Shown here: positions 9,401-18,314 of the stretch, piece after piece
Position numbering within the stretch: position 1 is the stretch's first letter
Layout of the letters: every line of letters begins with the position of its first letter
Assembly (NCBI RefSeq): GCF_030815975.1
Contig: NZ_JAUSXL010000002.1
Span: 2,108,001-2,172,000, forward strand
Reading direction: 5' to 3'
DNA from: Variovorax paradoxus
GTDB taxonomy: Bacteria; Pseudomonadota; Gammaproteobacteria; Burkholderiales; Burkholderiaceae_C
Length of the DNA stretch: 64,000 nt
Made by a program: the position numbers and the translations under genes
The notes under the pieces: generated by a model
The model's input: the letters and a program-made list of their open reading frames with translations, nothing else
Told to the model about the DNA's origin: nothing
Databases searched by the model: none

Positions 9401-11151
9401 ATGCACAGAGTCGTAAAGGCGCACACACCGCTGGGCGACGACCGGTTGATGTTCCGCTCGATGAACGGAACGGAGGGCTTGTCTCAGCCGTTCGAGTTCG
9501 AAGTCGACCTGCTGAGCGCGAGCGCATCGATCGATCTGAAGTCGGTGCTGGGCAAGCCGCTGTCGCTGGAGATCCAGACAGCGGGAGAGCCGCGTTTCCT
9601 CAATGGCCAGGTGGTTCGCTTCTCGATGGCGGGCCGCGAAGGCGGCACCTCGCGCCACACCGTGTACCGGGCCACCGTACGGCCGTGGCTGTGGTACCTC
9701 ACGCGCTCGAGCGACAACAAGATCTTCCAGGACAAGACCGTCGTCGAGATCCTGGAAGAAGTGTTCGGCGACTACGGCTTTGCCTTCGAGAAGCAGCTCG
9801 GCGGCACCTACCGGTGCTGGGAATACTGCGTGCAGTACAACGAGAGCGACTTCGCCTTCGTGAGCCGCCTGATGGAGCTCGAAGGCATCTACTACTACTT
9901 CAAGCACGAGCAGAACCAGCACACGCTGGTGCTGGCCGACGACATCGGCGCGCACGATCCGATACCCGGCTACGAGACCATCGACTACTTCGCGGCCGAC
10001 CGCGACATCAGCCAAGACATGGAAGTCATCCGCGACTGGCAGCCCAGCGAAGAGCTTCGCTCGGGCCGCTACACCGTGGACGACTTCAACTTCACCACGC
10101 CCAAGGGTGACCTGATGAACGTGCGCAGCCAGCCGCTGGGCGGCGACAACGCCAGCTACGAGATGTACGAGTGGCTGGGTGACTACCCCGCTGCCGGTGA
10201 CGGCGAGCACTACGCGCGCGTGCGGCTGGAAGAGGCACAGGCCCTGGCGCAGCGAAGCGCGGGCCAGGCGACCGTGCGCGGCATGGCGCCGGGCTACAAG
10301 TTCACCATGCGCAACTCGCCGCGCTCGGACGACAACCAGGAGTACCTGGCCGTGGCCGTGTCGTATTCGCTGCGCGAAGGCGGCTATGCGACGGGCGCGG
10401 AGGACGGCGAATACAACTTCGACTTCGTGGTGCAGCCCACCGCGCTGGCCTTCAGGGCGCCGCGCCACACGCCCCCGCCGCGCACCAGCGGCCCGCAGAC
10501 GGCGACGGTTGTCGGTCCTGAGGGCGAGGAGATCTGGACCGACCAGTACGGCCGCGTGAAGGTGCAGTTCCACTGGGACCGCTACGGCCAGCGCAACGAG
10601 AACAGCTCGCGCTTCGTGCGGGTGTCGCAGATCTGGGCGGGAGAGCGCTTCGGAGGCGTGTTCACGCCGCGCATCGGGCAGGAGGTGATCGTCGACTTCA
10701 TCGGCGGCAGGCCCGACCGGCCGGTGATCGTGGGGCGCGTGTACAACGCCGACCAGATGCCGCCGTTTGCCTTGCCGGGCGAGGCGACCAAGAGCGGGAT
10801 CGTCACGCGGTCATCCAAGGGCGGCTCGGAGGCCACGGCCAATGCCTTCGTGTTCGAGGACAGGATGGGGGCCGAGCAGATATTGGTGCACGCGCAGCGC
10901 AACCTCGACGTGGAGGTGGAGGGCGACGAGACGCACACGACGAACAGGACGCGCACCACGCTGATCAAGGGTCACGAGTCGGCCACCTACGAGACGGGGG
11001 AAGAGCGGCACATCACGGGCGGGGCGGTGGAGACCATCGATGGCGGCGAGGAGCGCACGGTGACGGGCGGTGCGACGGAGACGGTGACGGAGGGCGAGGA
11101 GCGCACGATCACGGGCGGGGCGATCGAGACGATCAGCGGCGGAGAGACGCG
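9401..11151 (+). repeat. Near-identical vgrG tract, copy B
   Basis: This is the partner of 7034-8784, in direct orientation and with the same length. The two tracts could recombine to delete or expand one vgrG. Confidence 0.92.
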
Positions 11152-11728
11152 CACGGTGAATGGCGGCATCGTGGAGACCGACAACGGCAACGTCGTGCTT
11201 GCGGTGAACGGCAGCACGGTGCGCCTGGTCACCGGTGCGGACATTCGCGTCACCGCGGCCGGCCGGCTCGAGATCATCAACGCCATGGACGGCAAGCTGG
11301 TACTCGGCCCACACTCGACCACGGTGACGGGCACGAAGACGGTGTCGGCGCCGACCATGACCTACAACAGCACCAACTACACGATCAACACCGTCAACTA
11401 CACGCTCAATGCGAAGGTCGCGATTCTCAACACGCCGGGCTACACCGGCAATGCCGCCGACCAGGGCTGGGTCGACCAGCAGAAGGACATCGTGTCGAAC
11501 CAGCGCGTGCGGCTGTTCATCGGTGCCACCGACCTGTTCGGCATCAAGGTGCAGGTGGCGGGGGTGAACACCATGCTCAGCGGAATCTTCGCGAACTGGT
11601 CATACCTGTTCTGGCTCGACGCGCTCATCAACATCAAGGTCAACGTGAAGAGTCGCGTCAAAGCGGGCACCGTCCAAAAAAAGGGGCCGTTCGTGGTCAC
11701 TGTCAACCTGAAGCGCAACAAGAAATGA
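9401..11728 (+). CDS. vgrG: T6SS spike protein VgrG, copy 2
   Basis: The 775-residue VgrG has the same architecture as its upstream neighbour and an almost identical body to residue 584. Differences such as MHRVVKAHTPLGDDRLMFRS are confined to the first 35 residues and a few later sites. From residue 585 the sequence is distinct: NNTxN-type beta repeats (NSTNYTINTVNYTLNAKVAI), then LFGIKVQVAGVNTMLSG, a Trp-rich stretch (ANWSYLFWLDALIN) and a Lys-rich end (VNLKRNKK). A VgrG tail determines which PAAR or adaptor-effector complex is carried in studied systems, so the copies probably deliver different cargo. The ATG at 9401 follows AGGAG, 30 bp after the previous stop. Confidence 0.96.
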   Translation: MHRVVKAHTPLGDDRLMFRSMNGTEGLSQPFEFEVDLLSASASIDLKSVLGKPLSLEIQTAGEPRFLNGQVVRFSMAGREGGTSRHTVYRATVRPWLWYLTRSSDNKIFQDKTVVEILEEVFGDYGFAFEKQLGGTYRCWEYCVQYNESDFAFVSRLMELEGIYYYFKHEQNQHTLVLADDIGAHDPIPGYETIDYFAADRDISQDMEVIRDWQPSEELRSGRYTVDDFNFTTPKGDLMNVRSQPLGGDNASYEMYEWLGDYPAAGDGEHYARVRLEEAQALAQRSAGQATVRGMAPGYKFTMRNSPRSDDNQEYLAVAVSYSLREGGYATGAEDGEYNFDFVVQPTALAFRAPRHTPPPRTSGPQTATVVGPEGEEIWTDQYGRVKVQFHWDRYGQRNENSSRFVRVSQIWAGERFGGVFTPRIGQEVIVDFIGGRPDRPVIVGRVYNADQMPPFALPGEATKSGIVTRSSKGGSEATANAFVFEDRMGAEQILVHAQRNLDVEVEGDETHTTNRTRTTLIKGHESATYETGEERHITGGAVETIDGGEERTVTGGATETVTEGEERTITGGAIETISGGETRTVNGGIVETDNGNVVLAVNGSTVRLVTGADIRVTAAGRLEIINAMDGKLVLGPHSTTVTGTKTVSAPTMTYNSTNYTINTVNYTLNAKVAILNTPGYTGNAADQGWVDQQKDIVSNQRVRLFIGATDLFGIKVQVAGVNTMLSGIFANWSYLFWLDALINIKVNVKSRVKAGTVQKKGPFVVTVNLKRNKK

Positions 11729-11759
11729 GCGCCGTCCAGGCAGAAAGGAAAGACACGCC

Positions 11760-14093
11760 ATGGCAAGAATAGTCCGTGCCCACACGCCGCTCGGCGAAGA
11801 CCAGCTGTTCTTTCGCGCGATGCACGGCAGCGAGGCGCTGTCGGAGCTGTTCGAGTTCGAGGTCGAGTTGCTGAGCACCAACCCGTCGATCGCGAGCGCG
11901 TCGCTGCTGGGCAAGTCGCTGGTGCTGGAAATCCGCACGGCCGCGGCCCCGCGTTTCCTGCACGGCGAGGTGACGCGCTTCGCGCGCATTGGTCGCGAGG
12001 ACGGCATGGTGCGCCACACCGTTTATCGCGCGACCATGCGGCCATGGCTCTGGTACCTCACGCGCGCGAGCCGCAACCGCACCTTCCAGGGTTGCACCGC
12101 GGTCGAGATGATCGAAGAGGTGCTGGGCGCCTACGGCTACGCGTTCGAGAAAAAACTCTGCGGCAGCTACCGGGCGTGGGACTTCTGCGCGCAGTACGAG
12201 GAAACGGACTACGCCTTCGTCTGCCGGCTGATGGAGCTGGAGGGCATCTACTACTGGTTCAGGCACGAGAAGAGCCAGCACACACTGATGCTGTCCGATG
12301 ACATCTCGGCGCACGACGAACTGCCCGGCTATGCCTGCATCGACTGCTTCGCGACCGACCGTCCCGACACCGAGGACATCGAGGTGATCGATGACTGGCA
12401 GGTCACGGCCGAAGTGCGTGCTGGCAGCTACACCGTCAACGACTTCAACTTCACCACGCCCCGGGCCGACCTCGCGAGCGCCCGCGTGCAGCCGCTGGCC
12501 ACCGCCAACGCCGACTACGACATGTACGAATGGCTGGGCGACTACGGCGCCGCCGGCGACGGCGAGCACTATGCGCGTGTGCGGCTCGAGGAAGCGCAGT
12601 CGCTGGCCGACCGCAGCACCGGCCATGCTACGGTGCTCGGCCTGGCGCCGGGCTACCGCTTCACGATGCGGGGCGCGCCGCGCGGCGACGACAACCGCGA
12701 GTACCTGCTGGTGTCGGTTCACTACGCACTGCGCGAAGGCGGCTATGCCACCGGCCCCGGGGCGCCCGGCAGCTACGGCTTCAATTTCATGGTGCAGCCC
12801 TCGGCAGCGCCGTTCCGCGCGCCGCGCCGCACGCCAATGCCGCGCACCACCGGCCCGCAGACCGCGATCGTGGTCGGCCCCGAGGGCGAGGAGGTCTGGA
12901 CCGACGAGTACGGCCGCGTGAAGGTGCAGTTCCACTGGGACCGCATGGGGCAGAACAACCAAGACAGCTCGTTCTGGGTGCGCGTCTCCCAGGCCTGGGC
13001 CGGCGACGGCTTCGGCACCGTGCACGTGCCGCGCATCGGGCAGGAGGTGATCGTCGATTTCATCGCCGGCCGCGTCGACCGCCCGATCGTGATCGGCCGC
13101 GTCTACAACGCCGAGCAGATGCCGCCGCTGGACCTGCCGGCCGAAGACACCAAAAGCGGCATCGTGTCGCGTTCGACCAAGGGCGGCTCGCCGGCCAGTG
13201 CCAACGCCATGGTGTTCGAGGACAGGAGCGGCGCCGAGCAGGTCCTGCTGCATGCCGAGCGCAGGCTCGACGTGGAAGTGGAGGGCGACGAGACGCACAC
13301 CACCCAGAAGACGCGCACCACGCTCATCAAGGGCCACGAGTCGTCCACCTTCGAGACGGGCGAGGAACGCCACATCACCGCCGGCGCGCTCGAAACCATC
13401 GGCGGCGGCGAAACCCGCACCGTGCACGACGGGGCCACCGAGACGGTGTCGGGCGGCGAGACGCGCACCATCACCGGCGGCGCGATCGAGACCATCACCG
13501 GCGGCGAACGGCGCCTGGTGAACGGCGGCATCGTCGAGACGGTGAACGGCGACGTGATCGTCACGGTCAACGGTTCGGTGCTGCGGCTGGTCGCGGGCGC
13601 GGACATCCGCATCACGGGCAGCGGCCGGGTCGAGATCATCAACGCCTTCGACGGCAAGCTGGTGCTCGGCCCCGACAACACGGTGGTCACCGGCCCGAAG
13701 ACGGTCACCGCGCCCGACATCACCTATACGAGCAAGGATTTCACCGTCAACGTCACCAACTTCACGATCAATGCGGACGTGACGACCTACAACACGCCCA
13801 GCCAGAAGGTGAACGCCGACAGCCAGACCTGGTACCAGCGCAATGTGAAGGAAGGCACTGGATTCCAGGCCACGGCGACCTTGGCGTCCTACGACCTGTA
13901 CGGCATCAAGATCCTGACCTCGGGTCTCAACTGGATCAATTCCGTGGTCTTCGTCAATCTGTCGCTGGTCAACTTCATCGACTGGGTCTGGCGCAAGGAG
14001 AACGTCGTCATCAAGCTGAAGGAGACCAAGGCGGTGGAGGTCGACGTGGCCCTGGAAGAAACGCAGTCCGGCGACCTGAGCAACACCGAATGA
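11760..14093 (+). CDS. vgrG: T6SS spike protein VgrG, copy 3
   Basis: The 777-residue VgrG has the same domain order: gp27-like body, gp5 OB-fold (EEVWTDEYGRVKVQFHWDR), octapeptide beta-prism and a C-terminal tail. It is clearly a diverged paralogue of the two upstream copies, with substitutions along the whole length rather than a shared tract. Its tail keeps the pattern seen in the others, YDLYGIKILTSGLNWINSVV then a hydrophobic/Trp segment (VNFIDWVWRKEN) and a charged end (VIKLKETKAVEVDVALEETQ). The ATG at 11760 follows AGGAAAG. As the copy nearest the adaptor genes, it is the best candidate to load the downstream DUF2169/DUF4150 cassette. Confidence 0.95.
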   Translation: MARIVRAHTPLGEDQLFFRAMHGSEALSELFEFEVELLSTNPSIASASLLGKSLVLEIRTAAAPRFLHGEVTRFARIGREDGMVRHTVYRATMRPWLWYLTRASRNRTFQGCTAVEMIEEVLGAYGYAFEKKLCGSYRAWDFCAQYEETDYAFVCRLMELEGIYYWFRHEKSQHTLMLSDDISAHDELPGYACIDCFATDRPDTEDIEVIDDWQVTAEVRAGSYTVNDFNFTTPRADLASARVQPLATANADYDMYEWLGDYGAAGDGEHYARVRLEEAQSLADRSTGHATVLGLAPGYRFTMRGAPRGDDNREYLLVSVHYALREGGYATGPGAPGSYGFNFMVQPSAAPFRAPRRTPMPRTTGPQTAIVVGPEGEEVWTDEYGRVKVQFHWDRMGQNNQDSSFWVRVSQAWAGDGFGTVHVPRIGQEVIVDFIAGRVDRPIVIGRVYNAEQMPPLDLPAEDTKSGIVSRSTKGGSPASANAMVFEDRSGAEQVLLHAERRLDVEVEGDETHTTQKTRTTLIKGHESSTFETGEERHITAGALETIGGGETRTVHDGATETVSGGETRTITGGAIETITGGERRLVNGGIVETVNGDVIVTVNGSVLRLVAGADIRITGSGRVEIINAFDGKLVLGPDNTVVTGPKTVTAPDITYTSKDFTVNVTNFTINADVTTYNTPSQKVNADSQTWYQRNVKEGTGFQATATLASYDLYGIKILTSGLNWINSVVFVNLSLVNFIDWVWRKENVVIKLKETKAVEVDVALEETQSGDLSNTE

Positions 14094-14123
14094 GGCCCGC
14101 ACCTCTCGGAGGAAAAGTACTGC

Positions 14124-14564
14124 ATGGCATGGTCTGAGATATTGCTTGGCACGATAGGCGCGATCGCGATGGTTGCCGCGGTGATCCTGTCCGTCTTCCT
14201 GGTGTGGAGCACCGTAACCACCAACTCCGAATACAAACACGAGGAGCGGCACTGGGCGCAACTGCGGGGCCATGCACGGCAGGCTGAGGCCGAGGTGCTC
14301 GGACTCGCGCGCCCGCCCGGCCAGCTCACCAAGCGCGGGCGGCACGGCGCGGGCATGACGGCGACCGAACTGCGCCTGGCCTTTCGCGACGAGCAGGGCG
14401 AACTGCGCGAGGCCACGCTGAGGACCTTCATCGACGAGGACCTGCTCTCGACCTTCGTCAGGGGCAGCAAGGTGCATGTGCTGTATTCCGACAGCGTGCC
14501 GCCGCTGGTGGCGATCGACCGCGATCGCACGCAGGTCGAGATTCCGAGCACGACCGCCGCATGA
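14124..14564 (+). CDS. Small membrane-anchored protein in the VgrG cassette (DUF3592-like)
   Basis: The 146-residue protein has one N-terminal transmembrane helix (about residues 5-30, EILLGTIGAIAMVAAVILSV). A soluble domain follows, ending in an SVPPLVAIDRDRTQV motif that resembles small beta domains of the DUF3592 type. The start at 14124 has GGAGG upstream, and the stop overlaps the next gene by 4 bp (ATGA), so it is co-translated with the DUF2169 protein. I do not recognise a specific function. The position between vgrG and the adaptor would fit an immunity protein, a membrane-acting effector or an assembly helper; the sequence does not decide. Confidence 0.7.
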   Translation: MAWSEILLGTIGAIAMVAAVILSVFLVWSTVTTNSEYKHEERHWAQLRGHARQAEAEVLGLARPPGQLTKRGRHGAGMTATELRLAFRDEQGELREATLRTFIDEDLLSTFVRGSKVHVLYSDSVPPLVAIDRDRTQVEIPSTTAA

Positions 14565-17242
14565 AGATCTTCAAGCCGCTGCGCATGAGCATGCTCACCC
14601 GTCCCTTCATCAAGGACCGCCGCCACTGGCTTGCCATGACCGCGATCGTCATGACCGACGGCTTCGGCCGCGACGCGAAGCTGGTGCCGGAACCCGATTG
14701 CTGGAAAACCTTCGCCGCCGAGCTCGGCAGCGAGTTCTCCTTCGATCTCGGCATGCCCAAGGCGAACCCCGAGTTCCTCGTGACGGGCAATGCCTACACC
14801 TGCCACCAGCCCGACCGCACACAGAGCGCGGTGGCGGTGCGGGTTGGCCGGCGCACCAAGGCGCTGCACGTGTTCGGTGACCGCTTCTGGGTCGACGGCC
14901 GCGCGAGCGCGCCGCAACCGTTCGACACGCTGCGGCTCGATTGGCAGCACGCTTTCGGCGGCCCCGGATTTGCCGAGAACCCCGAGGGCATCGGCCATGC
15001 GGACGAGCTCGTCAACGGCCTGCGCACGCGCCGCCTGCCCAACATCGAGCTGCCGCACGCGATGCTGCACCGTCCCGACCAGCAGGCCGTTCCCGCGGGA
15101 TTCGGCCTGGTCGGCATCGAGCGGCCCTCGCGCATGCAGCGCCTCGGAAAGCAGTACGACGAGCACTGGAAGCAGAACCTCTTTCCGGGCTATGCGCGCG
15201 ACATGGACTGGAACTACTTCAACGCCGCGCCGCCGGACCAGTGGCTCGCGCCCGGCGACGGCGAACTGGCCGGCGCCGAGTTCGAGATCCTGAACATGCA
15301 CCCCGGATACCCGGTGCAGCGGGGCCGCATTCCCGACTGGCGCGCGCGCGGCTTCGTGGTGCGCGGCGCGTATCGCAACAAGCTCGACGGCGCGGTGCTC
15401 GAAGACCTGCCGCTGCACCTGAGTACCGCATGGTTCTTTCCGCATCTGGAGCGCATCGGCCTGGTCTATCACGGCGTGACCGAGATCGCCGAGGACGATG
15501 CCGCCGACATCAGCCACGCCATGATGGCGATGGAGGAGGGCAGCGCGCCGCCGCTGCCGCTCGCGGACTACCGCGAGGTGCTGGTGATCCGCTGCGAGGC
15601 CGAAGACCGCGCGCTCTACCTCTTGCGCGACGAGCAGCTGATGCCCGAGCACATCCTTGGCCCGTGGCCCGAACTGGACCTCACTGCGCTGCCGCCGTCG
15701 CCCCTGCGGCGCAACATGGAGGCGCGCGCCGAGCGCATGCGCTCGGAAGTGCGGGAGAAGGCCAAGCGGGACGGCGTCGACATGTCCCGCTTCGAAGCGC
15801 AGGAGAGCGACATGGCGGCGCCCAAGCCGCCGACGTCGATGCGTGAGTTGCCATCCTACATCGAGAAGACGCGCGCCATGATCGCGGACCAGCGCGCGAA
15901 GATGGAAGAGGTGCGCGCCGAGATGGCGGCGGCTGCCGAAGCCAATGCGGTCGAATCGCGCAAGGCGGGCTTCGACAGCTCGACGCTGATGGGGCAGAGC
16001 ATGACTGCGAAGCAGAAGGGGCCGCCGAAGATCGACGCCTGGTCGCGCATCGAGAAGCTGCGGCAGTCGCCCGCCGCGCCGGGCACGCGCCCCATGTCGC
16101 AAGAGGCGGCCGATGAGTTGAAGCAACTGTCCCGAACCGCGGGCGACCAGCTCACCGCCAACTACCGGCGCATGGCGCAGCACCAGGATGCGGCCGATGC
16201 GATGTCGCCCGAGGCGGCCGCGCAAACGCGCGCCGAGGCCGAACGCATCCTGGCCGATGGCCGCGACTTCTCGGACCTGGACCTCACCGGCGCGGACTTC
16301 TCGGGCATGGACCTGCGCGGCACGCGCTGGCGGCGCACGCTGCTGGAGAGCGCCGACTTCAGCGGTTGCGTGCTCGACGACGCTGACTTCGGCGAGGCGC
16401 TGCTGGTGCGCGCACGCTTTTCGCGCACCTCGCTGCGCGGCGCCGGCTTCGCCAAGGCCAACATGGTGCTGGCCATCTGCGAGAGCGCCGATTTCTCGGG
16501 AGCCCGCTTCGACGGGACCCAGCTCGACGAGCTGCGTGCCGAGGGCTGCGATTTCTCGGATGCGAAGCTCGATGACCTGACGCTGGACAAGGCCCATCTG
16601 AGCGACTGCAGGTTCGACCGCGCGCAACTCGTCTCGGTGGACTTTTTCGACGAGAGCGAACTGCACCGGGTCAGCTTCGACCATGCGCGCCTGCGCAAGG
16701 TCTCATGGCACAACTGCGTCGTCTCCGGAATGGTTTTTGCGGGCGCCGCGCTCGACACCTGCGACTGGACCGACAGCGAATGCCGCGGCGGCGTCGATTT
16801 CTCGGATGCGCGCGTGGAGAGCACCTGCTTCGTCGGCGCCAGCAAGCTGGGCGAGACGAAATTCCAGCGCGCGGTGCTGATCGACTGCAACCTGCGCGAC
16901 GCGGTGCTCGATGCCGCCGATTTCACCGGCGCGCGGATGGACAACACCGACTTCTCGAACGCCTCGATGCGCCATGCCGTGCTGGTGGACGCCGACGCAC
17001 GGGATTCGAGCTTCGTGCGCACCGATCTCACGGGTGCAACGCTCGCCGGTGCGAACCTGATCGGCGCGAACCTGCAGAAGGCCTTGCTCGCCTCGGCCAA
17101 CTTCCATCGCGCGAACCTGTTCCAGGCCGACCTGGGCCAGTGCCTGATCGACGAGTTCACCCGTTTCGACGAGGCCTACACCGGGCAGGTCAAGACCGTG
17201 CCCCGGCGCGCGCCGCAGCCGACGGAGGCGGACAGGCCATGA
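14561..17242 (+). CDS. DUF2169 T6SS adaptor fused to a pentapeptide-repeat domain
   Basis: The 893-residue protein has three parts. Residues 1 to about 310 are a DUF2169 domain (MSMLTRPFIKDRRHWLAMTA, ARDMDWNYFNAAPPDQW), a family implicated as an adaptor that loads effectors onto VgrG, for example in the Agrobacterium vgrG2/Tde2 module. Residues about 380-560 are charged, helical and probably coiled-coil. Residues about 568-875 are tandem A(D/N)LxG-type pentapeptide repeats (LTGADFSGMDLRGTRW onward), which should form a right-handed quadrilateral beta-helix. It overlaps both neighbours by 4 bp. The fusion suggests a rod-like adaptor or a structural cargo rather than an enzyme. No catalytic motif is visible. 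Confidence 0.85.
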   Translation: MKIFKPLRMSMLTRPFIKDRRHWLAMTAIVMTDGFGRDAKLVPEPDCWKTFAAELGSEFSFDLGMPKANPEFLVTGNAYTCHQPDRTQSAVAVRVGRRTKALHVFGDRFWVDGRASAPQPFDTLRLDWQHAFGGPGFAENPEGIGHADELVNGLRTRRLPNIELPHAMLHRPDQQAVPAGFGLVGIERPSRMQRLGKQYDEHWKQNLFPGYARDMDWNYFNAAPPDQWLAPGDGELAGAEFEILNMHPGYPVQRGRIPDWRARGFVVRGAYRNKLDGAVLEDLPLHLSTAWFFPHLERIGLVYHGVTEIAEDDAADISHAMMAMEEGSAPPLPLADYREVLVIRCEAEDRALYLLRDEQLMPEHILGPWPELDLTALPPSPLRRNMEARAERMRSEVREKAKRDGVDMSRFEAQESDMAAPKPPTSMRELPSYIEKTRAMIADQRAKMEEVRAEMAAAAEANAVESRKAGFDSSTLMGQSMTAKQKGPPKIDAWSRIEKLRQSPAAPGTRPMSQEAADELKQLSRTAGDQLTANYRRMAQHQDAADAMSPEAAAQTRAEAERILADGRDFSDLDLTGADFSGMDLRGTRWRRTLLESADFSGCVLDDADFGEALLVRARFSRTSLRGAGFAKANMVLAICESADFSGARFDGTQLDELRAEGCDFSDAKLDDLTLDKAHLSDCRFDRAQLVSVDFFDESELHRVSFDHARLRKVSWHNCVVSGMVFAGAALDTCDWTDSECRGGVDFSDARVESTCFVGASKLGETKFQRAVLIDCNLRDAVLDAADFTGARMDNTDFSNASMRHAVLVDADARDSSFVRTDLTGATLAGANLIGANLQKALLASANFHRANLFQADLGQCLIDEFTRFDEAYTGQVKTVPRRAPQPTEADRP

Positions 17243-18294
17243 CGCCCACACGCATCCAGGCCATGGTCCAGCACGGCGACGAGGTCCGCGAAAAAAACCT
17301 GAAGGGGCTGGACTTCCACGGCTTCGACCTGTCGGGCGGCATCTTCTCGTCGTGCGATTTCAGCGGGGCCGATCTCTCGGGCGCGAAGCTCGAAGGCAGC
17401 GTGTTCAACCAGTGCCGCTTCGCCGATGCGGACCTCGCCTCGGCGGTGCTGGTCGAATGCGTCTTCAGCCGGTGCGAGGCGCCCGGTGCGCGCATGCCCG
17501 GCGCAACGCTCGACGGCGTCATGTTCGAGAGCTGCAACCTGGCGGGCGTGGACTTCTCGGGCGCGGACCTGGGCCATGCCTCGTTCGACAACGACGTGCT
17601 GGACGACGCATCGTTCGCCGACGTCCGCCTGGAAAAGCTCAGCGTCTATTCATGCACGCTGCTGCGCGCCGATTTCTCGCGCGTGCAGGTGCGCGCCACG
17701 TTCTATCGGACCGACCTGCGCTCGGCGGTGTTCGCCGGCTGCAGCTACGACAAGACCATCTTCATCGAGTCCAAGCTCGCGGGGCAGGCCTTTCGCGGCC
17801 AGTCTTTCGAGAACTGCCAGTTCACCGACGCCGACCTCAGCGACTGCGACTTTGAAGGCGCGACGCTCGCGCGCTGCAACTTCAAGGGTGCGCTGCTCGA
17901 AGGCGGCAACCTGCGGCGTGTGCGCGCGCCGCAGTGCCTCTTTCCGCAAGTGCGCATGAAGGGCGTGGCGTGCACGGGTGGGGTATTCACCCAGAGCATC
18001 TGGATCGATGCCGACCTGGAAGGCGTCGATTTCACTGGCGCCGATCTCGAGCAGTGCGTGTTCCACCGTGCGCGCTGCGGCGCGGCCAGCTTCGGGGAAT
18101 CGACGCTGACATACGCCGATTTTTCGTATGCCGACCTGCACGACGCCGACTTCGGGGGCGCCACGTTCATGCGCACGAAGATGCACCGTGCGCTGACCGA
18201 AGGCACGCGCTTTTCCGATCGCGGCGGCTTGCTGCCGAACGATCCCGATCTTTTCGCGGCCGAGGAATTCTCGGCGCGTCGAGCCAGACCCTGA
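17239..18294 (+). CDS. Pentapeptide-repeat protein in the T6SS cargo cassette
   Basis: The 351-residue protein is built almost wholly of pentapeptide repeats from about residue 20 to 320 (FDLSGGIFSSCDFSGADLSG, ADLSDCDFEGATLARCNFKG), predicting a long beta-helix with many cysteines at equivalent positions. There is no signal peptide, transmembrane segment or enzymatic domain. Translation is coupled to the preceding gene by an ATGA overlap. Paired pentapeptide proteins next to DUF2169, DUF3540 and DUF4150 genes recur in proteobacterial T6SS clusters. Whether they are effectors, DNA-mimic-like inhibitors or spike accessories is not established by the sequence. Confidence 0.85.
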   Translation: MTPTRIQAMVQHGDEVREKNLKGLDFHGFDLSGGIFSSCDFSGADLSGAKLEGSVFNQCRFADADLASAVLVECVFSRCEAPGARMPGATLDGVMFESCNLAGVDFSGADLGHASFDNDVLDDASFADVRLEKLSVYSCTLLRADFSRVQVRATFYRTDLRSAVFAGCSYDKTIFIESKLAGQAFRGQSFENCQFTDADLSDCDFEGATLARCNFKGALLEGGNLRRVRAPQCLFPQVRMKGVACTGGVFTQSIWIDADLEGVDFTGADLEQCVFHRARCGAASFGESTLTYADFSYADLHDADFGGATFMRTKMHRALTEGTRFSDRGGLLPNDPDLFAAEEFSARRARP

Positions 18295-18314
18295 CAAGGA
18301 CATCGAGGTTCCCC

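Noticed and set aside
11703..14477. 924-codon minus-strand open frame across the third vgrG
   Set aside because: Composition is that of an antisense shadow; similar frames appear opposite the other two vgrG copies.
16267..18250. Repetitive DNA in the pentapeptide genes as a possible repeat array
   Set aside because: The periodicity is 15 bp and fully explained by pentapeptide codons.
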